NCBI GenBank assembly: GCA_018340375.1
Contig: JAFFJZ010000003.1
Coordinates: forward strand, 186,001 to 250,000
DNA length: 64,000 nucleotides
Direction: 5' to 3'
Source of the DNA: Gonatopus flavifemur
Lineage: Eukaryota > Arthropoda > Insecta > Hymenoptera > Dryinidae
The first letter of the stretch is position 1, and each line of letters begins with the position of its first letter. Position numbers and translations under genes: made by a program. Positions 25,825-37,800 of the stretch are shown piece by piece. The notes under the pieces are model-generated. The model saw only the letters and a program-made list of their open reading frames with translations, had not been told where the DNA came from and made no database searches.

Positions 25825-28800
25825 TTTTTTCTTCTCAGTTTATACACGGATTGAAACCTGATGAAGAATTCCTGCAATGCCAAGAAACTCATGACTTATA
25901 TATTTCAGTCTAACTTCTTGACAAACAATTTCCCTCGATGATAAAGAGGCATGGAATTTTAGTGAAATGTGAATGACATGGCACAAGGAAATGAAGATCA
26001 GATCAGTTCGTATAGCGTGACGGTTACAGAGTTGACGTTTTAGATTCATTCTTTTGGTATTGAAGGAAGACTTTGAAAACATCAGTTTCCGTGGCATAGA
26101 ATGATATTTACTAAGCACACCAAACATCTTTTAAAAACATTGACATTTTGTTTTGTGATTTCATTACTCGTTATTCTGAATTTATTTATTTATTATTATT
26201 ATTTTTTTTTTTTTATTCCGTTCATCCAGAATTCTGTTTTATCCTTTTATCGTGATGTCTTAAGGGTTTCAAAATAATGTTGCTGAAGTTTGAATCGTTC
26301 ATTGAAACGAATTGATAATCGAATAATGAAATACTCAACCGTTAAAGACCCCAATTCCTGTAGTATACCCTGTGCGAAAAGACCAATAGAAACCGATAGG
26401 CCAAATCCTATTGGAATCCATGATTTCCTATCAGTGTCAATAATGGCTAGTGTCACAGGACTCGAGGGTTTCTATAAGATTCTATGGGGAATCCGTTGTT
26501 CTATGGGTTTCTATCGGTATGATCCGCAAAACCTGAGAAATACTGACAGGAATAAAACATCCAATAAGTTTCAATAGTGGCTAGTGTTACAGCATCTATG
26601 GGAATTTATGGGAATCTATTGGACTCTTCAGACAGGGTACTGCGTATTATCTATCAAATGATATTTTCAATTGCAAGGACGTAATTCGAAAAGATAAACC
26701 GGTCATAAGACTGATTAGTTCATGATGATAATGATGATGATGATGATGATGACGACGTTAGGCTGTTTGATATTGGCCAGTTGATTTAAAAAATCTTGAA
26801 TACAGACACCTTTCAAAGATTCTAAGAGCCGTGAAAAATCTTTTAGAAACTTAGTTTACACGAATTTATCATAGCAGTGCTAGTAAATCCCATCCCTGTC
26901 ATGAATTAATTCATCAGTTTGCCGTCCCTTAGAACGCATCGCCCTAGGTTAAACCTAGGCGGAAGTACGCCCCTGGTCATAAATTATGCGTGAGTCTGGA
27001 CAGAAAGTGCAATGTGTTCTACAAAATGATGATCTATACTCTCGAATATGTAAGAGGCTTCAAACGGTACTCTTGAATCCTCAACCAGCCAACGGTTTAC
27101 GATAATTGCTAGATAACTCTTGAATAGGAATTTCATTATTGTGATCGGTTCATTTGACATACCGATTTGATATCGGTATATCTTTCATTCTTCCTTCCTC
27201 AATTTTATTATTTGAAATTCAATTATGTGAATTTCACATCCGTTCATCATTGATCGAGTGTTTTTTATTTTAGTTTTCTCTAATTCCAGAATATGTGAGA
27301 GGCAACAAGATGCGAATAGGGCCAATGAAGATAGAGGAGAAGACGACGAGGATGGTGATTCTCTTAATAAATGGCCCCACGCTCTTAGCTCTGCATTAGC
27401 GTGTCTTGGTTGTACCTTAGGTTTATTCAATATCAGTAGATTCGCCATACTTAGCGTACAATTTGGTGGTAAGTAAAGCGGATGATTTCATTCACTTCAT
27501 TTATTATTATCAGCATTTCTGCTTTATCGAATATAATCTCGCTACTGAGAAAATGAATGTTGTCAAGTCGTTGATTATGATGAACATCTTGTTAATTATT
27601 GATAAATGCCATCTTTTTCACGTACATTTATTAAACACATAATCTTGATGGACCTACCGATAACAATTGCATTTAACTCAACTTGGTTTATTGTCTCTTA
27701 ACCGTCTCTACATACAAAACTATAGTAATCTACATGAATTTGCGTTTGAAAATTCTATATAATCGACGTTAATTTTAAAAACCTGACATTAATATTCTTC
27801 CTGCGAAAATATAAATCAATTCACAACTCTCAATTTCTTCTGTTACAGCGAATTTCATTGTACAGTTCCTGATTTTATCCTTAATATTGGGCATTCCATT
27901 ATTCACGTTACAAGTATGTCTCGGTCAACGATTAACCGCCGGTTCTATGGATATGTGGAGAATCTCACCTCTTTTCCAAGGAGTTGGGATCGCTCTTCTC
28001 ACGACTCAAGCACTTATTGGGATCTACAGCATCGTTGGAATATCTTGGATGTTCGTTTACTTTAGGTATATTCTTCTTCTATCTTGTTTTATTCATATTC
28101 TTGTATAAACGTTTAAACATGAGTGGATCCAAAAATAACATGACCAATGTTTTGATGATGAATAGCGGATTACATTCATTCCCCCTTTGTAGTAGATAAA
28201 TGAAAGAAACAAAAAAAACTCAAGAAAAAGAAAAGACGTACGATCTTGTTCATTATTGAACCCGTTGAATAATTTATAAACCCGTTCCGTAAATATTCGG
28301 TATATAAGTGGATTACTTCATTCTAATTATGATAATTTCTATATATCATAAATACTAGGTTTATAAAAATCAACGAAATCGTATGAAGATATTTTATCAT
28401 TTGTTTATGTAGTCGTTAGTTGATTTGTTGGAATTATACGAATGTACATAATTTACGTATACATATACATATACCTTGGGAGAAATTTGATATAGCAAAT
28501 AACGCGTAATTTGATTAATGAATTGTTTGTTTTAGAGATTCTTTCATTACCAAACAAGAGAAATATCGTTGGGCGGAACCTTTTCTGCTCTACAGAGATG
28601 ACTTTAAACCAATGCATAATACGAGTTGGGCGTACAAACTCGAAGAAACAGTTCCAGATTATTTCAGCGGAGTCGTTCTACAAAGGCATCATCTCAATGA
28701 ACCAGATTCTGGTGTTGTAACGTTGAAGTTTCAAGTTGCGTTCAACTTAGCAGTCGTGTGGATGATCGTATTCGTTTGTTTGAGCAAAGGTATTAATAGC

Positions 28801-31800
28801 TACACTTTGATGATACCGTATGATACTGAAAAATATTGAAAAAATTACCTAGGAATTGTTTCTTCACAAAATCTTCTCATATTTATTTCATCGTGAATAA
28901 CAAGGATTTTTATGCCAAATCAGAAATTCCTCTCCAACCATAAAAGCGATTTATGTCCTTGTTTTCGAAGAGCAAAGCTGGGATTGAACCACTTAATTCA
29001 TATTCAGATTAAAAAAGAACCAACATTTTTCATTTTGTTTGTAATTTTTATATTTGAAACTATCAACTGGAGTGCCGTATTCAGAAACTTTTAATTTCTC
29101 TCACTTTCTCGAAATTTCTTTTCAATTCTGTACCGATGCAAATTCATATTTCAATACAGCCTCAGTCATTCAAATTCATATTCGTATCCCAGAAGATTTG
29201 GATTGATCGTTCGTATCTTCCATTTCTTTTCAATTTAGAAATAATTTTTCCGAGTACCAGCTAGTGTTCATGTCGAAATTGATTGATGAGAAGAAGCAAA
29301 ATAATAAATGATTCTATCGTAGCGGTTTTCTTTTTATTTATCTTTTCCAACGTGAGTGGATTTTTTTTGTTAACATAAATGAAATTTCACAGTGTTGAAC
29401 AAAACTGAAGAGAGAAGAATTTATATAGAATATAAATAATTGTAGAGTATACTTTCATTCAGGTTTATATATCATTTATATGTAAATTATATAAAAACTA
29501 TATTGAATTTCATACAAATTGTATATAATTTACAAAATTTTTCCACATGAGATGTAATATTTATATTTGCTGTTATATAACTTTTTGCTTCCAAATCTGT
29601 TCGAAACTTTTCAAATATATTATTGCAATCTTTGGGTTTTGATGAGATAATAATAGCCTCAACGTCGATTGTAAATCGTAATCTCGGTCAAAGAAATCCT
29701 CAAAGGATCCCTCATTGGGACTCAGGAATCGTTTTTTTGTAGGAACCCTTTCCATGTGGGTTCCTACAAAGGGGCCCTCATTGATTCTCATATTTATTTG
29801 ATATAGGGACCAATGAGGGATCGATCCTATGAAGGATCACATAATGTATCGCATAAAACGCTCTGTTTAAATCTCGGCAATATATGTATGGGTCATTCCA
29901 CGTTAGGTTTATAATGAGTTTTTGAATATTTTCAAATTCTTTATTGAAAAATAAGAGAAACGTATAATTTGTATGATGATTTTTCAATTGATACATTGGT
30001 GTAAAATTCTTCGGTTTTGACAAATCTAATTCTAAGTCTTCTTCAAATGCCTGTATCTCGAAAAACTTTCGACTTGAAGAAATTATCCCCGGGACTTAAA
30101 GGTCACAATTTTTTCTGAACTTTTCAAAAAAATTTTCCTCTCATTCGTGTCTTGTACTAATTCGACGATGAAAGTAAAAAAGGCAATGCATTTGAATTTG
30201 GACATTTTTACTTTTCCAATCTCACAAACACGATTTATCTGTGGATCGTAATGATATTTTTGATTCGTTTCCCAAAATGACATTCCACGACATTCAACAG
30301 ATAAAATAAGCGAAACAAGACAAAAATGTGACTCAATGACTTGAAATCACATATTGATTCGTCAATGAAAAGTTAGATATCTGGCGTCTTGTTCAAGTTA
30401 TGGAATGATCGAGCACGCAAAATTCTCAGGCCGCTCTTATTTTGTCCAATTTTCATGAATGCCGTGGAGTACCATTCTCAGAAATGAACCAAAAATATTG
30501 ATTGTCCGAGTTTCTGAATTTTGAGAATTAAAAATGTCCGAATTGGAATAAAACGCCTTTTGTACTTCCATCGTCGAATTACGACAAAACGCGAATTGAA
30601 GAAGAAAAAAAATTCCACTCGAATTTTTGAAAAGTTCAGAAAAACTCCCAACTTTTATGCCATGGGAATAATTTTTTGCGTCGGAAGCGTTTCCCAGATG
30701 CAAGGAACATTTGAAAGGAACTCGATCTATCGAAACTGAAAAATTTTACACTAATATATAAATTGGAAATCACAATGAAGAGAAAAAACAAATGAGACGT
30801 GAATCTCTTGTTTTTCAACAAAGAAGTTCGAAAATAATCATTTCAAAAATATTCAGGCACTCATTGTAAATTTGAACATGGAATGACCCACTGAGATTCT
30901 AACAGAAACTCTTATATATGCGATACCTTATATGATTCCTCATAAGATACCTCAAAGCACCCCTCATAAGATCCTTCATAGGGTCCTGTGTCAAATTAGT
31001 ATGAGAACCAATATGGGTCCCTTCAGAGGAACCCATATGGAATCCCATGGAGGATCCTTTGAGGAATTTTTTCCCGGTATATCACTGTGTAAAATTCACT
31101 CTCTCCTGAAAATGCCAAGCAGAATCGGCCAAAAAATTGTTGTGAGGCTTTGAATGGCTTTGAATTGCGTGAATAACAGTCAAAAAATTAACGAAAATGT
31201 TGCTATCATTGTTTTTAATCATAGTCTCATTTAAATAATTTTTCTTGAGGACAATACAGACGAACCAATCCTTTCTCGATGAAAGACCACGAATACCGTT
31301 GAAATGAAAATCCGAAAGTAAAATATTTAATATTAATTTGAGTAAAATTTCTCCTTCATCTTTCAGGGCTTAGATCCTATGGGAAAGTAATTTATGTGTT
31401 CACTCTATTGCCTGTATTTGGTACTTTGGTTCTCTGTACGAAACTGTTGGGTCTCACACCACCTGGTTCGATCAATCAACTTTTCCCAGCTACCGTGTGG
31501 CCTGAATTTTTTATTAACAGCAAATCTTGGATGGCCGCTTCGTCAGAGGTTTTCCTTACTTGGGGTTTACTCGGAGCAGCCGCCATGCAGGTAAAATAAA
31601 AATAAAAAAATCTGCTGTCAATTTATCACAAAGGAACATTCGAATCTGATCTGTCAATGTGAAAAAGACATAAAATCAACCCAGATGGAAAAACATGCTC
31701 TGAATATTTCGTAACATAACGTGCTGTAAGCATACAATCATCAAGTCCGCTCAGCTCGCGATAATGCATAGAATGTGAACATGATGTGTTCGCTATGGTA

Positions 31801-34800
31801 TCATCACCTCGTTTTGCCACCGATAACAATACTTTATGCGGAAACACCTTGTGACAACAACACGATGCGAACATTTTTTTCGCATGTATGTCACTATTAT
31901 GATGGCATTATTGAGAAATTTTTCTATCTGGGAATGGATGTTAATTGAATAACGAATCCCAATGTACGATATCTAACTATTATTTTATTTTGATTTACGA
32001 GTTGAAAGTTATAAGTGAAATATCTGGCTACAGTTTGAAATTTCAAGGTTTTTTTTGCGTTGATAACGACTCCTTCAGAATCTACACTTGAACAATTGGT
32101 CACTCATTACACGTAGATTTACATTGTCCGCTATCTCGAACTTATTGTACAGGGTTGACATAATTTTTAATTATTTCAAAACCATTCCCAAGAAGTTCCT
32201 TGTTTTTCGCATAGCGTTGAATATTCTTAACTTAGTTAACATTGAGTAAAAAGATATCTTTGCGATATTCATCCTTCAAAGTGCTTTTCAAGATGAGAAT
32301 TGAGAAGAAATAGAAAGAATATTTGAAATTTGCTGTTATTTGAATAGAATAAAAGACCCCGAAGCAACTGATCTTCGTTTTACATGTGATAAATCCTTTT
32401 TTTATTTCAGATAGCAGCTCATAATAAGCATAAACATCTCCTACAGCGAGATACCAGTCTTGTCATCGTATTGACTTTGGGGGTTCTTCTTCTAGGAGCT
32501 TTTTTGGCCAATACATGCGTTGAAATCCTCAAACATCATGGATACATTTATACCTCGAGTTCCTTTGGTGAGTTCCGAATTGTGAGAAGGAATTTCACTT
32601 GCTAACACTCGGACCTAATCCTCATACAAAGTAAAAAATTTTTCGTCAAATTCAACACACAAGCGAATGTTAACCATTTTTCTTCACACTCAACGTGTGT
32701 TGATTCCAGAGTGACACTTACAAAGTGTTAATTTGAACTCGAATAACATTTTAATGTGTTGAAAATGAATCGATCGAACAGCATTTGATCAGTGTGTTAA
32801 ATGAACACACAAACGTGTTAAATATTCAACACTTGAATTTTAACACGTAGTTAAATATTCAACACTTCAATTTTGACACGTACTTCTTTTTGACACAATG
32901 ACGTAATTTTTTTTACTGTGTAGGATAGACCAGTTGTAAAGATTCGACACACTGGGAAGGATATTTATTTGTCCTCTCTTCAATAGCATGTCAAAAAACA
33001 TGGAATTATCAAGTTTTAATCAAGCGAATTCTCTTGTATTTCAGAGAAAATTTCCGGCTACACGTTTATGAGGCCAACGGGCGAACCTGCGCCTCCTACG
33101 TATAGCAGCACTCCAGAAAGATTCATGAATCACGCGTCTTTTATCGTTGGAGAACGAGTCCAACGTCCCACTGCTGATTTGACTATCGAATCTGGATATC
33201 AGGTGTTGAGACTTTCAACTGAATTAGTACCTGCAACATTGGCCTTCCTTGGCACCGAACAAGTTTCTCCTTTTTGGGCTGTCTTATTTTACTTCACTCT
33301 TATCCTATTCGGAATTGCACAGCAGGTGAGAGAAAGAGCGGAATTTTATAAGCCAATTGAGGAATATTCATGTGATTCGCACAATGCGGGATATATGAAT
33401 ATTAATCAATGAACCATTTTGAATCGTGACGTTATCATGAAATCATCAAAATATGGATTTAAATATTTTATTTCGTTAATCAAATAATAGTAGTTGTTGA
33501 TGTTTATATACTTCGAATTCAATTTATTCATTCATTATTATTTACTGTTACCCAGTTGGCGATATGGCACTGTGTAATAACCGGCATAATGGCTATCAAC
33601 ATTGAAATGTTAAAACTTTGGGAAACAACCATCACATTCTTCAGTTGTGCATGCGCTTATATATTGGGCTTGCCAATGGCTACCGAGGTAAGAATATTTT
33701 CTCTGTTTAATTCTATTATTCAAAGACAAATACAATAAGTTCTTCGTATACCCCGTTGAAAATGCCAGGCAAATCCGAATGAATCCTAACAGTTCCAGGG
33801 ACAAAGACCGAGCAGAACCGGGCAGATCCGGATAGGTTCCGGATAGGCTTTATAGATACACTAATATCAAAATATCTTCTCATTTTATTATGAGTAAAAT
33901 AAATAGAGTTTGAAATGAACTGATGTTATAACAGTTACTTGATTTTTGATATATTAATAACAATCTTACATGGACGTATGTTTAACAGAAAGAAATTGTG
34001 TATTGAATTTAGCTATGGATTTTTCAAATATTGAATGTTTCAATCTAAAATCCAATGCTAGTTCTTTATCAATAAACAACTCAAATCAAAAGAGATTTAT
34101 CTGTAATTTAATGAAGGACTTCGCACATCAAAAATGAAAGGACAAATTTGCATAAAACCTTTCCATAAATTCACAAGTTTTTCTGAGAACTTGAAAGTAT
34201 TTTCATAACACTCGCGCAGAAAGTGCCACTGCCCATGCCTGTAGAGCGGGAGGAAAGTACGGTTTCCCTCCCAAGGGAAGGAAAATGAGCGACTTTTATT
34301 TTCCGATTCCAAGGAGGACAGAAAGATTGATAAATTGATCATTTATTTGTGATGCAGGGGCCAAGCCTCATATAATACAAATTAAAGAGGGAACCAAGCG
34401 ATGAAACAAGAGACGCAGTAGCGTCTCGACGCCAAGTTTATGAAAAAACCTTGGAGAAAAACATAACAATCGAAAAGCAGAAGTCGGGCGCTACCATGTA
34501 TACTAGTATATACATGAAAACCAAGATTCCCTATAGTCAAAAAATCTTCAACCCACGACAACTCAACACATATTGTATTTCATGAGAAATAACTACACTT
34601 TTATCATATAACTCGGATATAAACTTTCGATTAAGCACCCTACGAACTTGATCCGTTCATGCAATACTGAAATATAAACGTTTCAAATTTTCATGCGATC
34701 AAAATATCAGGATTCTTCATCATAATCGTTTTCTTCGATCACGAACAGTGAACTCTATAATATGCTGGAATGTGCACTCTCACGATTTTCCATAGTATGG

Positions 34801-34829
34801 TCCGGTCAGAACACAATCTGAAAGAGAGT

Positions 34830-34883
<54 letters not shown>

Positions 34884-37800
34884 AAAAATTGGGGACATGA
34901 TATCTCTTCCTAATACATACTGTTCAAGAGGATACCAAAGTTACCATCGGAGTACGTTTCCTTGCACTGAAAATACTCGAACCTGAATTCTTAAAAAAAT
35001 CCGAAATGTTCAGGGTTGATTCTTTGAGACTTCATCTCTAGGTCTGTATAGAGCCCGAATTTTGAATTTCGAAAAAAAAAATTAGAAAAAAAGAAAAGAT
35101 TTCGTTACGGGCGATTGAAATTTGTGGCCAACAATTCTTACGCGTTCGAAGAGAGTCTAATTAGTATAATAAGATCGACATTGATCGTTCACGTAGTTCA
35201 AATCTTTGGTACATTTTGTTTTTTCAAATGATTTATGAGAAAGGTCTGCAAAGCACCTTGAAGCCAATACAATCATAATCTACTTATAGTATTGCACAAG
35301 GTTTCTTATCGAACGTGTGTCATCGGTGCTCTGCGAATTTTCATTTACACTTGAATCAGCTTTATCATTTCTTATCGGAATACATACACGAAGGAAGGCA
35401 ATCTTTACCATCAAACCTCTACTTTTTTATCTACCTCTAACATCATATACCTTTGCTTATCTTCTCATAGTCTACCGAATCGTCGTCGAGATAATAATGA
35501 ATGGTCACGTAAATTTAACGATACATCGGAGCGTGCCCTGTTATTTTTGCGACGAATATTTGGAAGAAAGATATTTACGGGATCATATAAACCATTGTGG
35601 AGCGATATTGGAAATGTGTCCGCGCAAATGCGGTGTTTATGTGCCTCGAAGGAACATAGATGAACACGTTGGAAAGTGTGCCAATAATAATGCAGGAAAT
35701 TCTCTCCCATCTCGACAAAGTGGTTCATCGACGATTGATCAAGACGTATTATGGAGAAACAAAGTTGTTTCCGTTCTAACTATATTACGTACCGCGATTG
35801 ACAAAGGAGAAAAAGAACGTGAAACTTTGAAAGAAAATGTTCATACGATTTTCAACATGCTTCATCAAAAACAAGAGATATTGGAATCCCTACGAGAAAA
35901 TCTAAACGAGTTGATTGAAGAGATTCGTTTTGATAATACTAACCTAAACGGCAAAATGGAAAATGTTGGATTAGCGTGTAGCAGTATCGAACGATACACG
36001 CGGTTAAATCTGGAACAAATATTAGAGCAATGGAAATCATTTCATAAATACTTGATCGAAGAAGAAATCATGCGCGACAAAACGATCAACGAATGGCTGA
36101 ACGAAATGAAAAACATAAAAACGTTTGTGGCCAAAGAGAGTATGATGTTCAATACGATTCGAAAAGAACAAAATGAAAAGATCAATGATTTGAAACTTGA
36201 ATTGGAAATGAGGTGCAAGGAAAACAGTCAAGTGAGTAATAATCAAAAGATATTATCTGAAAAAGTTGATGAGCTGATGACGGAATTACAAAGTGAAGTA
36301 AAAATCGTGAACAGAGGGAAGGAATATTATGTGAAAAAATTGGAATCTTGTATAAAAGAAAATCTCAATTCTATTGTCGATTTATTGAAAGAACAACGTA
36401 TCCTGGAAAAACCTTGTATGTGCGAGCATAGTTTGGATCGACCATTTTCGACTAACGGTCGGCTTCTGTGGAGAATCGATCAATTTAAAGAAAAAATGAC
36501 TTCCGCCAAAGAAAATAATGATGTCCTCCATAGTCCTATTTTTTATAACAAAGAGTATGGATATACCTTGAGAATTGACTTATTTTTAAATGGTAAAGGT
36601 CAGTGGAAGGAACGACATATCATTGGATGCCTTCGAGTTCTAAATGGCAAATGGGATCCTTTATTAGATTGGCCCTGTATTCTTCGTGGAACAATCGCGT
36701 TGAGGGATCAAGAGAATCCTAATAACGATTTGAGAAAAATTGTTAAAGCTGTCAAACAAGAAAATGAAAATTTCGATTCGTCGAGTAAAGAATCTGGAAT
36801 TAATATGTTTATTCCACATTCAACTTTAACAAGATATTCTGGCTACACTAAAGGGGATGTTATTTTTCTAGATATACAAATCACAGACTCCAAAAATATT
36901 GATTGAACCTCTCTTCACTGGTCAATCAGAATAAAAATCTACAAGTATTGTTGGCGAATACGATTTTCATATAAAGTACAGTTATAATCATAGGAAATCC
37001 ATAAGTATTTGAATTATAAAATCAAACGCATTGTCGAAATTCAGTGATTTTTACTTAGTTTGAAGTAAATATTTTACTCAACCTGCTATTCATCGACAGC
37101 CGTGATCGCTCAATGCGTTTTTAGTATCTTATAATAAAAAAATGTAAGTATTTTAGGTTTCCATTTCATAAAAAAATAAAAGTTACTTCTAAAAATCCAA
37201 GAGATCTGAATTTATTTGAACGGTATTGTTTTTCTCCATAGCTGAACAAAATTTATAATTAGAATTTAAAATACAAATGAACAGGAGAAAAACAAATTTT
37301 TTTCGATTTTTCAATATGAAGCTGTTCTCTTTATGATTTTCTTCCCGCATAAAGGGTTCATTCAGATATACTTTCATTTTCAGTTGGGTATTCATGTTAT
37401 CTATTATTTGGATTATACAATCGGAGGAGCATGGTGGGTTATGGTGTTGTATTTGGTTCAAATTGCGGCTGTGTTTGCTGTACGTGGACGTCCGCATACG
37501 GGAGATGATGTTGTCACTGAATTGTTCCCTCCAACTGGACGTTGTCTTAGACATTGGGCTGGACCCTTACTATCGTTTACGTGGAATGTTATCTTACCTG
37601 TGACCCTCACGGTAAGTTATTACATAAAGTGTTTGAAATATTATAATTTCCCTCGGGAAAATTTACACCGTTTCGACCGAAATACTTGATTTTTTCTTCA
37701 AAAAAATTTGCGGAAAAATGAAGTGTCTCGGTCAGAATGAAATAGATTTCCCTACAGGTTCGTTTTATTGGTTTGCTTGTTTTAGATTTTATTTCGAACA

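Larger units (their letters stand above)
13321..27289 (+). other. 14-kb bdg intron rich in mobile DNA
   Basis: It separates the N-terminal region from TM1. It holds the LINE, its tail fragment, four foldback elements and several word islands. Around 23940-24310 there is a pyrimidine-rich, GC-richer block ending in TATATAACGG that could be an internal promoter; the evidence is weak. Confidence 0.8.
28790..31366 (+). other. bdg intron with split word island
   Basis: A 2.6-kb intron, mostly taken up by the AT-rich repeat at 29460 and the 29697-31080 repeat complex. No coding signal. Confidence 0.8.
33688..37383 (+). other. bdg intron hosting the nested TRAF-like gene
   Basis: A 3.7-kb intron with a word island, a GA microsatellite, a truncated repeat and the single-exon gene at 35497-36906 on the same strand. 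Confidence 0.85.

Noticed and set aside
35317..35496. Upstream extension of the TRAF-like ORF
   Set aside because: It starts only with GTG, has no ATG before 35497 and encodes an AT-driven hydrophobic stretch; treated as 5' UTR.
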